Position numbers and translations under genes: made by a program
Assembly (NCBI RefSeq): GCF_014076495.1
Contig: NZ_CP043575.1
Span: 2,170,001-2,234,000, forward strand
Origin: Comamonas koreensis
GTDB taxonomy: Bacteria > Pseudomonadota > Gammaproteobacteria > Burkholderiales > Burkholderiaceae_C
Length of the DNA stretch: 64,000 nt
Direction of reading: 5' to 3'
The notes under the pieces: generated by a model
The model's database searches: none
What the model was told of the DNA's origin: nothing
Seen by the model: the letters and a program-made list of their open reading frames with translations, nothing else
Part shown: one piece after another, positions 10,674 through 19,047 of the stretch
Layout of the letters: every line of letters starts with the position of its first letter
Position numbering within the stretch: the first letter of the stretch is position 1

Positions 10674-11351
10674 TTGGAATTCTTCAGCTGGTTCATCGAT
10701 GCAGGCATGCATTTGATTGACTTCATCTTGCATGTCGACAAGTACCTGGAAGCTTTTGTAACGACCTACGGCATGTGGGTCTATGCGCTGCTGTTTCTGA
10801 TCGTCTTTGTCGAGACCGGTGTCGTGGTGATGCCCTTCTTGCCCGGCGATTCGCTGCTGTTCATCGTCGGCGCCATGTGCGGCGCGGGGCTGATGAGTTT
10901 TCCGCTGGCCACCGGCTTGCTGTTTGCGGCGGCCTTCCTCGGCGACCAATGCAATTACCAGATCGGCCACCATTTGGGGCCCAAGGTGTTCAAGTGGGAG
11001 AACTCGCGCTGGTTCAACCGCAAGGCCTTTGACAAGGCCCATGCGTTCTACGAGCGCTATGGCGGCATCACCATCATCCTGGCGCGCTTCATGCCATTTG
11101 TGCGTACCTTTGCGCCCTTTGTCGCGGGCGTTGCCAACATGAACCGTGCCAAGTTCATTGCCTACAACCTGATTGGCGCGGCCATCTGGGTATTTGGCAT
11201 CTGCGCGGCGGGCTACTTCTTTGGCAACCTGCCCTGGGTCAAGGCCAACCTGGAGAAGATCATCTGGGGCCTGATCCTGGTGCCTGGCCTGCTGGCCATC
11301 TTTGGCGCCTGGCGCGCCGGCAGGAACGAGAAGGCCGCTGGCGCCGTCTGA
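10674..11351 (+). CDS. DedA-family membrane protein
   Basis: 225-residue polytopic inner-membrane protein of the DedA/VTT superfamily, whose members act in phospholipid flipping and membrane homeostasis. Visible features are the re-entrant-loop signature ETGVVVMPFLPGDSLLFIVG (E and D conserved), the GDQCNYQIGHHLG segment, and the second motif ILARFMPFVRTFAPFVAG with its functional arginines. There are four or five hydrophobic spans. The start is taken as TTG 10674, because GAGAGG lies 7 nt upstream and the family N-terminus fits; the first ATG would remove 11 residues. A terminator follows at 11374-11399. Confidence 0.9.
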   Translation: MEFFSWFIDAGMHLIDFILHVDKYLEAFVTTYGMWVYALLFLIVFVETGVVVMPFLPGDSLLFIVGAMCGAGLMSFPLATGLLFAAAFLGDQCNYQIGHHLGPKVFKWENSRWFNRKAFDKAHAFYERYGGITIILARFMPFVRTFAPFVAGVANMNRAKFIAYNLIGAAIWVFGICAAGYFFGNLPWVKANLEKIIWGLILVPGLLAIFGAWRAGRNEKAAGAV

Positions 11352-11373
11352 GCAGCGACTGCACGATGAGCAA

Positions 11374-11399
11374 GGGACCGCCGAGGCGGTCCCTTTTTT
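11374..11399 (+). terminator. Intrinsic terminator after dedA
   Basis: The perfect 9-bp stem GGGACCGCC / GGCGGTCCC (11374-11382, 11385-11393) is followed by T6. It serves the plus-strand dedA gene. Confidence 0.88.
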
Positions 11400-11423
11400 G
11401 TGGCTGCAAAGGTGGATCGAAGC

Positions 11424-13025
11424 TTATACCGTGCGGTTGCGCGCCAGCGGCGGGTTCTTCGCAAAGTAAGCCTGGATGCCGCGCATGATGGCATCGGCCA
11501 GCTGGTTTTGGTAGGCGGTGGTGCGCAGCTTGGCCTCTTCTTCGGGGTTGCTGATGAAGGCGGTCTCGACCAGCACGCTGGGGATGTCGGGCGCCTTCAA
11601 CACGGCAAAACCGGCCTGCTCCACGCGGGGCTTGTGCAGGCGGGCGAACTGGCCCAACTGGCCCAGCACATGGGTGCCGAGCTTGAGGCTGTCATTGATC
11701 TGCGCGGTGGTGCTCATGTCCAGGAGCGCGCGCTGCACATGGGCATCGCTGCTGCCGACGCCGGCCACGTTCAGGCCACCCACCATGTCGGCCTGGTTCT
11801 CCTTGTTGGCCAGCCAGCGCGCGGCCGAGCTGGTCGCGCCGCGCTCGCTCAGCGCAAACACGCTGGCGCCGTTGGCCGATGGCTTGGTGAACGCATCGGC
11901 ATGGATGCTGATGAACAGGTCGGCCTGCACACGGCGGGCTTTTTCGACCCGGGTGTTGAGCGGCACAAAGAAGTCGGCATCGCGTGTCATGAACGCGCGC
12001 ATCGGGTTGCCGCCCACGCTGCTGTTGTTGATGCGCTCGCGCAGCATATGGCCGATCTTGAGCACAATGTCTTTTTCGCGGATACCGCTGGGGCCGGTGG
12101 CGCCAGGGTCTTCACCGCCATGGCCAGGGTCGAGCGCGACGATGATGAGGCGGTCGGTGCGCGATGCCGGGCGGCCGCGTGCGGGCGGTGGAGGAGGTGG
12201 CGGCGGCGGGGGCGGAGGAGGTGCTGCAGCCACGACGGTGGGCGGCGGCGCGACCGGTGCAACCGGGGGTGCCACCGGGCGGTTGCCACTCTTGGCAATC
12301 AGCTCGGCCAGCGGGTCAGCGGCTTGGGCGGCGGCTGCTGGCGATGGAGGGGTGGCGGCCACCACGGTGCCCAGTGCAGCGGGCGCGGGCGGGTCGCCGG
12401 CAATCGCAGCGGCTACCGACGGCGGCAGGCTGCCGCCGGCTGCAGGCGGGGGTACAGGGGCTGGCGCTGCGGCCACGGCGCTGTGGCTGTTTTCCATCAT
12501 GCGCTCGGTGATCAGGCTCTCGAGCGGATCGCTGGGCTTGGCCGGGTACAGGTCCAGCACCAGGCGGTGCTGGTAGGGGGCGACCGGCTTCAACGTAAAC
12601 ACCTGGGGCTTGGCTTCCTGCTTAAGGTCGATCACCAGGCGCACGACATTGGGCGAGTTCTGGCCCACGCGGATGCCGGCGATATTGGGGTCGTCCGAGC
12701 GGACCTTGGCCACCAGCTCGCGCAGCGCGGGGTTGAGATCGATCCCTTCGATATCGACTGCCAGGCGCGGCGGCTCGGGCACAAAGCGCTGCTCGGTCTT
12801 GAGAGGGGTGTCGGACTCGATCGTGACGCGGGTGTAGTCCTTGGAGGGCCAGAGGCGAACTGCAACGATGCTGGCGCCAAAGGCCAGGTGGCTGCTGCCC
12901 AGCAGCAGCACCAAGCTGCCGCCGCGCAGCAGATCGCGGCGCGAGAGACCGTGGTGGCTGGCGGGCGCGCCGTCAGCGGTGGTGAAAGGGGCAGAGGCTG
13001 GGAGATATTGCGGGGTGTCGCTCAC
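11424..13025 (-). CDS. amiC: N-acetylmuramoyl-L-alanine amidase AmiC (Tat-exported)
   Basis: 533-residue periplasmic zinc amidase that cleaves the amide bond between MurNAc and the stem peptide to split septal peptidoglycan. The N-terminus has a twin-arginine signal, LSRRDLLRGGSLVLLLG (about residues 27-50), as in E. coli AmiA/AmiC. An AMIN domain (about 55-190) targets the septum. A very long Ala/Pro linker follows, including 13 consecutive prolines (12186-12224), then the Amidase_3 catalytic domain. That domain begins at IVALDPGHGGEDPGA and contains the zinc ligands H (DPGHGG), E (GIREKD) and SIHADAF, plus VLVETAFISNPEEE. The start codon overlaps the stop of tsaE by 4 bp, so the two are probably co-translated. 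Confidence 0.93.
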   Translation of the reverse strand: MSDTPQYLPASAPFTTADGAPASHHGLSRRDLLRGGSLVLLLGSSHLAFGASIVAVRLWPSKDYTRVTIESDTPLKTEQRFVPEPPRLAVDIEGIDLNPALRELVAKVRSDDPNIAGIRVGQNSPNVVRLVIDLKQEAKPQVFTLKPVAPYQHRLVLDLYPAKPSDPLESLITERMMENSHSAVAAAPAPVPPPAAGGSLPPSVAAAIAGDPPAPAALGTVVAATPPSPAAAAQAADPLAELIAKSGNRPVAPPVAPVAPPPTVVAAAPPPPPPPPPPPPPARGRPASRTDRLIIVALDPGHGGEDPGATGPSGIREKDIVLKIGHMLRERINNSSVGGNPMRAFMTRDADFFVPLNTRVEKARRVQADLFISIHADAFTKPSANGASVFALSERGATSSAARWLANKENQADMVGGLNVAGVGSSDAHVQRALLDMSTTAQINDSLKLGTHVLGQLGQFARLHKPRVEQAGFAVLKAPDIPSVLVETAFISNPEEEAKLRTTAYQNQLADAIMRGIQAYFAKNPPLARNRTV

Positions 13026-13513
13026 GCTGAAAACCCTTGGACGATGGCGGCACCTGCCGGGGTGAAGGCCTGCAGATGCACCTGGCGTTCTGATTCGTTG
13101 ATTGCTTCAATACTGATAGCTACATCGGCAATGGGTGTTACCGCTGCAGCCTTCTGCGGCCATTCTGCCACTTTCAGGCCGGGGCTTGCAAAAATATCCC
13201 GGAAGCCGGCGTCTTCCCACTCGCGCGGATCGTCGAAACGGTAGAAGTCAAAGTGCCAAATGGGGAAGTCGCGCCCTTCATGGGGCTCGACCACCGCATA
13301 GGTGGGGCTTTTGATGCGGCCCTGCACGCCCAGCGCACGCAGCAGGTGGCGCACCAAGGTGGTTTTGCCCGCGCCCAGGTCGCCATGCAAAGTTAGGTAA
13401 ACATTCGACAGCGCTGCCTGCGCGGCCAGGCGCGCGGCAAACACTTCCGTATCGCGCTCGTCTTTCCAGACCAGGTGGAGCGCGGGGTAGGAGGGGCTGG
13501 CAGTAGCGTTCAA
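13022..13513 (-). CDS. tsaE: tRNA threonylcarbamoyladenosine biosynthesis ATPase TsaE
   Basis: 163-residue P-loop protein that drives the TsaB-TsaD complex in making t6A37 on ANN-decoding tRNAs. It shows the Walker A motif HGDLGAGKTTLVRHLLRALG, the SPTYAVVEPH block and HFDFYRFDDPREWEDAG, all diagnostic of TsaE, and EWPQKA in the C-terminal half. Family length is about 150-160 aa. It overlaps amiC by 4 bp, an order shared with many proteobacteria (tsaE-amiB/C). It is divergent from queG, with only 51 bp between the starts. Confidence 0.95.
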   Translation of the reverse strand: MNATASPSYPALHLVWKDERDTEVFAARLAAQAALSNVYLTLHGDLGAGKTTLVRHLLRALGVQGRIKSPTYAVVEPHEGRDFPIWHFDFYRFDDPREWEDAGFRDIFASPGLKVAEWPQKAAAVTPIADVAISIEAINESERQVHLQAFTPAGAAIVQGFSA

Positions 13514-13564
13514 AATGTCGTTCCCGGGCCGCGCGGGCCCTCAGGTTTTTTACAATGGCAGCAC

Positions 13565-14671
13565 ATGGACGCCGCTGATCCCACTTTCATTCAACAGATC
13601 AACGACTGGGCGCTGGAGCTGGGATTTTCCCAAATCGGCGTGGCAGGCGTGGATTTGTCGACGGCGGAAACTGGATTGATGCAGTGGCTGGAAAAAGGTT
13701 TCCATGGCGAGATGCATTACATGCAGGCCCATGGCCTCAAGCGCGCCCGGCCGGCCGAGCTGGTGCCCGGCACGCTCAGCGTGATTACAGCACGCATGGA
13801 TTATCTGCCGCAAAACACCCCTGCCGACTGGCAGCGGCTGGAGTGGGAGCGCCATGCCAGGCCTGGCGAGGGGCTGGTGAGCGTCTACGCCCGGGGCCGT
13901 GACTACCACAAGGTGCTGCGCAACCGGCTGCAAAAGCTGGCCGAGCGCATCGATGCAGCGCTTGGCGAACACAACCTGGCGCACCGCGCGTTCACCGATT
14001 CGGCCCCCGTGCTAGAGGCCGAGCTGGCCAGCCGCAGCGGCCAGGGCTGGCGCGGCAAGCACACGCTGGTGCTGAGCCGCGATGCCGGCTCGATGTTTTT
14101 TCTCGGTGAGATCTTTGTCAATATCGCCTTGCCGGCGACTGCGCCGGTGACTGCGCATTGCGGCCAGTGCACGGCCTGCATCGATGTCTGCCCGACGGCG
14201 GCGATCGTGGCGCCGCAATCGGTCGATGCGCGGCGCTGTATCTCCTACCTGACGATTGAGCTTGATGGCGCCATTCCGGAAGAATTTCGCGCCCCCATGG
14301 GCAACCGCATCTACGGCTGCGATGACTGCCAGCTCGCCTGCCCCTGGAACAAGTTTGCCCAGCGTGCGGCGCTGCCCGATTTTGATGCGCGCGGCGCGCT
14401 GATGGACCAGCAGCTGCCCCATCTGTTTGCATGGGACGAGGCGACGTTTTTGCGCATCACCGAGGGCAGCCCCATACGCCGCATCGGCCATGCGCGCTGG
14501 CTGCGCAATATTGCCGTTGCGCTGGGCAATGCCTGGCGCCAGACGGGCGAGGCGCGCTATGCGCAGGCGCTGCACAGCCGCGCGGGCCACGACAGCGCCA
14601 TGGTGCGCGAGCATGTGGCCTGGGGGCTGGGCCAGCGCACAGCGCCTGATGGCGCTGCGATCGGCGCTTAG
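13565..14671 (+). CDS. queG: Epoxyqueuosine reductase QueG
   Basis: 368-residue cobalamin- and 4Fe-4S-dependent enzyme that reduces epoxyqueuosine to queuosine at wobble position 34 of GUN tRNAs. The N-terminal part carries GMHYMQAHGLKRARPAELVPGTLSV-type DUF1730 features, here GEMHYMQAHGLKR. Two ferredoxin-like clusters follow: CGQCTACIDVCPTAAI, then CDDCQLACPWNK. A C-terminal HEAT-like region ends the protein. The ATG at 13565 (MDAADPTFIQQ) is preferred; the frame is open further upstream but without a recognisable ribosome site or conservation. The stop at 14669-14671 lies 9 bp from the convergent GDSL gene. Confidence 0.94.
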   Translation: MDAADPTFIQQINDWALELGFSQIGVAGVDLSTAETGLMQWLEKGFHGEMHYMQAHGLKRARPAELVPGTLSVITARMDYLPQNTPADWQRLEWERHARPGEGLVSVYARGRDYHKVLRNRLQKLAERIDAALGEHNLAHRAFTDSAPVLEAELASRSGQGWRGKHTLVLSRDAGSMFFLGEIFVNIALPATAPVTAHCGQCTACIDVCPTAAIVAPQSVDARRCISYLTIELDGAIPEEFRAPMGNRIYGCDDCQLACPWNKFAQRAALPDFDARGALMDQQLPHLFAWDEATFLRITEGSPIRRIGHARWLRNIAVALGNAWRQTGEARYAQALHSRAGHDSAMVREHVAWGLGQRTAPDGAAIGA

Positions 14672-14680
14672 AACAGGTTC

Positions 14681-15355
14681 TCAGGCGCTGAGAAAGCCCG
14701 AGGCCTTGAGCTGCGCGACCAGCAGTTCGGTAAAGCGCGCATAGCCCGCCGCATTGGCATGCACCTGGTCGGCGCGCATCGCGTCATTGGCGAGCACCTC
14801 GCTCCATGCCTTGGCGAGCAGGGGTACTTGCTCGTCCTTGGCCAGCGCCTCGTAGATCGGGTGGTCCTGGATGCGGCCGGTCAACGCGGCGCTCATGCTG
14901 AACTCGGGCACCGCCACCAGCAACACGGCAATGTGCTGGGCCTTGCATTGCTGCAGCATGCTGGCGATCTGCGCCTGGGCCGCTTGCGCGCTTTGGCGGC
15001 GCAGCCAGTCATTGCCGCCGGCGCAAACAATCACCAGGGCCGGTTGGTGGGTCTCCAACAGCTGCGGCAGGCGCTGCGCAATCTGGCTGCTGGTTTCGCC
15101 GGAGATGCCGGCGTTGATGACGTTCCAGCCGGTGCGCTCGGCCAGCAACTGGGGGTAGGACTGCGCGGCGCTGGCGCCGACGCCCTGGGTCAGCGAATCG
15201 CCCAATGCGAGCACCGTGGCGCCAGCGGGCAGCGCAGCGGCGAGTGGCGCCTTTTTGCTGCAGGCGGCCAGCCCGGCTGCAGCCAGGCCCAGAAAGGGGA
15301 TGAGCGCCAGGCGCTGGAGGCTATGGCGGCGTGCGGAATCAATGGTTTTCTCCAT
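14681..15355 (-). CDS. GDSL-family esterase/lipase lipoprotein (TesA-like)
   Basis: 224-residue SGNH hydrolase, probably hydrolysing short acyl esters or thioesters at the periplasmic membrane face. The start at 15355 (MEKTIDSARR) gives a lipoprotein signal peptide ending LAAC, with the lipidated Cys about residue 32; an upstream in-frame ATG at 15430 would spoil this. Catalytic blocks are intact: GDSLTQGVGA (nucleophile Ser), INAGISGETS (oxyanion Gly), CAGGND (Asn) and DQVHANAAGY (Asp and His). TesA and arylesterases of Pseudomonas share this layout, but TesA is usually a soluble periplasmic protein, so lipid anchoring is a difference. Confidence 0.87.
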   Translation of the reverse strand: MEKTIDSARRHSLQRLALIPFLGLAAAGLAACSKKAPLAAALPAGATVLALGDSLTQGVGASAAQSYPQLLAERTGWNVINAGISGETSSQIAQRLPQLLETHQPALVIVCAGGNDWLRRQSAQAAQAQIASMLQQCKAQHIAVLLVAVPEFSMSAALTGRIQDHPIYEALAKDEQVPLLAKAWSEVLANDAMRADQVHANAAGYARFTELLVAQLKASGFLSA

Positions 15356-15395
15356 AGCCGCCGAGCTTAACCGATGGCCTTGGCAGGCCGCGTTG

Positions 15396-16325
15396 TTAAA
15401 CCGGCCACCAGCCCAGCAGGCTGAGTGCAAACGGCAGACTGGCCACGCCGCAGATGGTGGACAAGGTCACCAGCCCCGCGACATAGGCGCCGTTGTAGCC
15501 CATGCGGGCGGCCAGCACATAGCAGGTCGATGCGGTGGGCAGGGCAGAGAAGATCAGCAAAATGGCGGCCTGCTGGGCCGACAGCGCCAGCCAGTGGGCC
15601 ATGCACAGCGCAATCAGCGGCGTGACAAAGTGGCGGATGGCCAGCACTGCGCCGCTGAGCAGCTTGCCGCGCGCCAGCAGCCCCAGCTGCATGCCGGCGC
15701 CCGCCGACATCAGTCCCAGCACAATGGAGGCCTGGCCGATGCGGGCGACGGTGGGCTCGACGATGGCGGGCAGGCGCAGCCCCAGCAGGTTGCAGATGAG
15801 GGCCGTGAGCGTGGCGACGATCAGCGGGTTGCGCAGCAGCTCGCGCATAAAGCCATTTTGCGAGCCCTTGGCCATCGGGTAGACGGCGGCAATATTGAAC
15901 ATGGGCACGCAGACGCCGATCAGCACCGAGATCAGTTGCAGGCCTTGGGGGCCGGCCAGCCGGTCGGCCAGCGCCAGGCCGATAAAGGAGTTGAAGCGAA
16001 ACGCGATCTGCGCGCTGGCAGCGGCGTCGCGGCTGTCCACCCTTTTGCCCAGCCAGGGCCAGCGCGGCAGGGTGTAGGTCAGGGCCACCGCGACGAGGCC
16101 CGTGGCCACGCCGGCCAGCATCAGGTTGGAGGTGCCGTGCCAGTCGATCGGGCTTCTGATGATCGAATAGAACAGCAAGGTGGGAAAGAGGAAGTAGTAC
16201 ACCAGGCTTTCCACCGGCTGCCAGATGGCCCGGTTCAGCGCCGTGTAGCGGCAGACCAGGTAGCCGATCAGGATCAGCGAGAAATCAGGGAAAAGCAGTT
16301 GGGCGTAGTTCACCGGCGCAAGCAT
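15396..16325 (-). CDS. AEC-family (auxin efflux carrier-like) membrane transporter
   Basis: 309-residue polytopic carrier with about ten hydrophobic spans in the AEC arrangement (five plus five helices). FLFPTLLFYSIIRSPI in the first half and MSAGAGMQLGLLA, LPTASTCYVLAARMGYN in the second are family-like. The ATG at 16325 (MLAPVNYAQLLFPDF) fits the family start. The frame stays open upstream only because it runs antisense through the repeat element at 16370-16637, and those residues should not be annotated. Substrates in this family include malate, malonate or aromatic acids and cannot be told from sequence. The repeat lies between this gene and the divergent tctC gene. Confidence 0.85.
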   Translation of the reverse strand: MLAPVNYAQLLFPDFSLILIGYLVCRYTALNRAIWQPVESLVYYFLFPTLLFYSIIRSPIDWHGTSNLMLAGVATGLVAVALTYTLPRWPWLGKRVDSRDAAASAQIAFRFNSFIGLALADRLAGPQGLQLISVLIGVCVPMFNIAAVYPMAKGSQNGFMRELLRNPLIVATLTALICNLLGLRLPAIVEPTVARIGQASIVLGLMSAGAGMQLGLLARGKLLSGAVLAIRHFVTPLIALCMAHWLALSAQQAAILLIFSALPTASTCYVLAARMGYNGAYVAGLVTLSTICGVASLPFALSLLGWWPV

Positions 16326-16369
16326 AGCGGAAGGGCGTTCGCTGCGGCCCAATCGCTGTCGCGGCGGTA

Positions 16370-16637
16370 AGAACCTGTTCAAAGTCTCTACGCAGCCGCG
16401 TTGGAGTGCAATCGGGATGAGTTCGAAGGGGTGGAACGCAGCTTGCACCGGGGTGCAAGCAAGAGCCAGCGCGCAGAAATCGCCCGATTTCACTCCAACC
16501 CGAAGGGACAGTGGCTTTGCGAGCGGTCTGCGTCGTTGCAAATCCTCGCAATAGCATGGCTATTGCTGCGGTATTGTGCCTCGCATCCCATCTCGCAAAG
16601 ACACTGTCGCGGCGCGAGGAGACTTTGAACAGGTTCT
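16370..16637. repeat. Foldable repeat element, copy 1 (268 bp, 19-bp perfect terminal inverted repeats)
   Basis: The ends are AGAACCTGTTCAAAGTCTC (16370-16388) and its exact reverse complement (16619-16637). Inside are two further dyads. Arm A is 16400-16416 paired with 16483-16499 (17 bp, one mismatch), with an inner hairpin GCTTGCAC/GTGCAAGC (16441-16460). Arm B is 16507-16521 with 16594-16608 (15 bp, one mismatch), with an inner hairpin GCAATAGC/GCTATTGC (16548-16566). A single strand would fold into a three-way, Y-shaped structure. A longer copy lies at 40773-41085. There is no coding capacity and no clear target duplication. It resembles a non-autonomous MITE or a REP-like unit; I do not know a name for it. 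Confidence 0.85.
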
Positions 16638-16825
16638 AAGGACGCTGCCGGGTGCAAGCCCTGCCAAAGCAGTTGCCAATTGCGCTATCTGCCGCCCCGA
16701 TGCGGGAAAACACGGGCCATCTGCGGCGCGCTTTGGGGCAGAACAGGCGGGCAACACCGCTAGCATGGTGGTTATATCCAAGCTGGCCTCAGCCGGCAAT
16801 CCCAGATCCCGAGGAGACCTCCACC

Positions 16826-17794
16826 ATGATGAACCGCCGACTGTGCCTGGCCATGGCACTGGCGCTGGGCAGCAGCGCTGCCCTGGCCGCTGATCCCTAT
16901 CCCAACAAGCCCATCCGCCTGATCGTGCCGTTTGCCGCAGGCGGCACCACCGACATCGTGGCGCGCGTGATCTCGGAGCCGCTGTCCAAGGCCCTCGGCC
17001 AGCCGGTGGTGGTGGACAACAAGAGCGGTGGCGGCGGCACCGTGGGCGCGGCCGAAGCCGCGCGTGCCCAGCCCGATGGCTACACCCTGAGCATCGCGAC
17101 GGTGTCGACCACGGCCACCAACCCGGCCGTCAACCCCAAGATGCCCTACAACGTGCAGCGCGATTTCACACCCATCATCAATGTGGCGGCGACGCCCAAT
17201 GTGATTGCGGTGCACCCGAGCTTTCCGGCCACCAACTACCAGGAGTTCATTGCCGAGCTCAAGAAGAACCCCGGCAAGTACTCGTATGCAACGCCCGGCA
17301 CCGGCAGCATTGCCCATTTGCTGATGGAAATGCTCAAGTCCGAAACCGGCGTGAACGTGGTGCACATTCCCTACCGGGGCGGCGGCCCAGCGCTGAACGA
17401 CACGGTCGCCGGCCAGGTCAACATGATTTTTGACAACCTGCCCTCGGCCTACCCCTTTATCCGCGACAAGCGCCTGCGCGCCATCGTGGTCGCCGCGCCC
17501 AAGCGCGTGGCCGGGCTGGAGTCCATCCCCACGTTCACCGAAGTGGGCGTTCCCGTGGTCAACCGCAGTGCCTATTACGGCATCGTCGGCCCCAAGAACC
17601 TGCCCAAGGAGATAGTTGACAAAATCAACGCGGCCACCAAAAAGGCGCTGGAAGACCCGAACGTGCAAAAGCGCATCGCAGAGACCGGCTCGGACATTCT
17701 GGGCACGACGCCTGAGGTGTTTGCCCAGCAGATGAAGGACGAATACGCGGCCTACAAGGCGGTGGTGGACAAGCAGGGCATCCAGCTGGACTGA
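16826..17794 (+). CDS. TctC/Bug-family tricarboxylate-type binding receptor (first of tandem pair)
   Basis: 322-residue periplasmic solute-binding protein of the Bug family. A Sec signal peptide (MMNRRLCLAMALALGSSAALA) is cleaved before DPYPNKPIRLIVPFAAGGTTDI, the ligand-contacting motif of the family. GQPVVVDNKSGGGG, VHIPYRGGGPALNDTVAGQV and FDNLPS are also typical. GAGGAG lies 9 nt before the ATG at 16826; a second ATG follows immediately. No TctA/TctB permease genes are nearby, so it is an orphan receptor, common in Comamonadaceae and Bordetella. Its ligand is probably a carboxylate. The next gene is a close paralogue, suggesting tandem duplication. A long-loop terminator follows at 17821-17870. 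Confidence 0.92.
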   Translation: MMNRRLCLAMALALGSSAALAADPYPNKPIRLIVPFAAGGTTDIVARVISEPLSKALGQPVVVDNKSGGGGTVGAAEAARAQPDGYTLSIATVSTTATNPAVNPKMPYNVQRDFTPIINVAATPNVIAVHPSFPATNYQEFIAELKKNPGKYSYATPGTGSIAHLLMEMLKSETGVNVVHIPYRGGGPALNDTVAGQVNMIFDNLPSAYPFIRDKRLRAIVVAAPKRVAGLESIPTFTEVGVPVVNRSAYYGIVGPKNLPKEIVDKINAATKKALEDPNVQKRIAETGSDILGTTPEVFAQQMKDEYAAYKAVVDKQGIQLD

Positions 17795-17820
17795 TCCCCG
17801 TCCCTCGTCTGTTCTGCCTC

Positions 17821-17870
17821 AAAGCGCGTGCGCTTTTCTAGGGAAATCCTAGGGAAATCACGCGCTTTTT
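17821..17870 (+). terminator. Terminator after first tctC, with an 11-bp direct repeat in its loop
   Basis: The perfect 10-bp stem AAAGCGCGTG / CACGCGCTTT (17821-17830, 17859-17868) ends in a T-run. The 28-nt loop contains two tandem copies of CTAGGGAAATC (17838-17848 and 17849-17859). Confidence 0.75.
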
Positions 17871-18011
17871 GTGCGGTTGCAGCACGGTTGCGGACGTATT
17901 AATCCGGTATAAACGCGCTGTGCTGAAAAAGCATTACGTGGCCGTGCGCCATGCGGGTCATCCACCGGCACGCGAACGACGGCCACACCATTTCAAATGA
18001 GGAGATTCATC

Positions 18012-18992
18012 ATGCAACGTCGCTCTCTCGTGGGCCTGACCTTGATCGCTGCTGCCGCAGCCACCTTGAGCACTGGCGCTCTGGCCGATACAAAATACCC
18101 TAACAAGCCCATTCGCCTGATCGTTCCTTTTGCAGCTGGCGGCACCACCGATATCATTGCGCGCGTGATCGCTGACCCCCTGGGCAAGGAGCTGGGCCAG
18201 CCCGTGGTGGTGGACAACAAGGGTGGTGCGGGCGGCACCATCGGTGCGGTGGAGACGGTGCGCGCAGCGGCCGACGGTTACACCCTGGGCATTGCGACCG
18301 TCTCTACGGTGGCCACCAACCCGGCGATCAACCCCAAGATCTCCTACGACCCGATCAAGGACTTCACGCCCATCATCAATGTGGCGGCTACGCCCAACAT
18401 CATTGCGGTGAACCCGAAGTTCCCAGCCAAGGACTACAAGGAGTTCGAGGCCGAGCTCAAGAAGAACCCCAACAAGTACGCCTACTCGTCGTCCGGCACC
18501 GGCGGCATCCAGCACATGCTGATGGAGCTGTACAAGAGCCTGACCGGCATCCAGATGACCCACATCGCCTACCGCGGTGCGGGCCCGGCACTCAACGACA
18601 CAGTGGCCGGCCAGGTCAACATGATCCTGGACAACCTGCCCTCAACCCTGCCTTTTGTGAAGGACAACCGTCTGGTGCCTATCGTCGTGGCCGCGCCCGA
18701 GCGCCTGGCGGTGCTGCCCAATGTGCCGACCTTCAAGGAAGTGGGCCTGGAGCCGGTGAACCGTATGGCTTTCTACGGCATCCTCGCGCCCAAGGGCGTG
18801 TCCAAGGATGTGGTGGACCGCATCAATGCCGCCACCAAGAAGGTGCTGGCCGACCCTGCGGTGAAGAAGCGCATCGAAGACACCGGCTCGCTGGTGGTGG
18901 GCAACACGCCCGAGCAGTTCGCCGAGCAGATCAAGGCCGAGTTCGACGTCTACAAGGACGTGGTCAAGAAGCAGGACCTGAAGCTGGACTGA
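18012..18992 (+). CDS. TctC/Bug-family binding receptor (second of tandem pair)
   Basis: 326-residue paralogue of the preceding receptor, collinear with it over its full length and sharing IRLIVPFAAGGTTDI, GQPVVVDNKGG and the AYRGAGPALNDTVAGQVNMILDNLPS region. The start at 18012 (MQRRSLVGL) has GAGGAG 7 nt upstream; an earlier in-frame ATG at 17997 overlaps that ribosome site and is less likely. A signal peptide precedes DTKYPNKP. It is an orphan extracytoplasmic receptor with no permease partner in the window. Each copy has its own terminator, so the two can be expressed separately. Confidence 0.92.
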   Translation: MQRRSLVGLTLIAAAAATLSTGALADTKYPNKPIRLIVPFAAGGTTDIIARVIADPLGKELGQPVVVDNKGGAGGTIGAVETVRAAADGYTLGIATVSTVATNPAINPKISYDPIKDFTPIINVAATPNIIAVNPKFPAKDYKEFEAELKKNPNKYAYSSSGTGGIQHMLMELYKSLTGIQMTHIAYRGAGPALNDTVAGQVNMILDNLPSTLPFVKDNRLVPIVVAAPERLAVLPNVPTFKEVGLEPVNRMAFYGILAPKGVSKDVVDRINAATKKVLADPAVKKRIEDTGSLVVGNTPEQFAEQIKAEFDVYKDVVKKQDLKLD

Positions 18993-19011
18993 TCCCGACT
19001 CATAAAGTCCC

Positions 19012-19041
19012 AAGCCGCCCGCGCAAGCCGGCGGCTTTTTT
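19012..19041 (+). terminator. Intrinsic terminator after second tctC
   Basis: The stem AAGCCGCC / GGCGGCTT (19012-19019, 19030-19037) is followed by a T-run to 19041. It lies just before xerD, so xerD needs its own promoter or read-through. Confidence 0.83.
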
Positions 19042-19047
19042 CATGCC

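Noticed and set aside
14668..14685. TTAGAACAGGTTCTCAG at the queG stop, resembling the joined outer ends of the repeat element
   Set aside because: It could be an excision scar of the repeat, but only about 12 bp match and it includes the queG stop codon, so chance is as likely.
16326..16541. 72-residue N-terminal extension of the AEC transporter
   Set aside because: The frame is open only because it passes antisense through the repeat element; the family start is at 16325.
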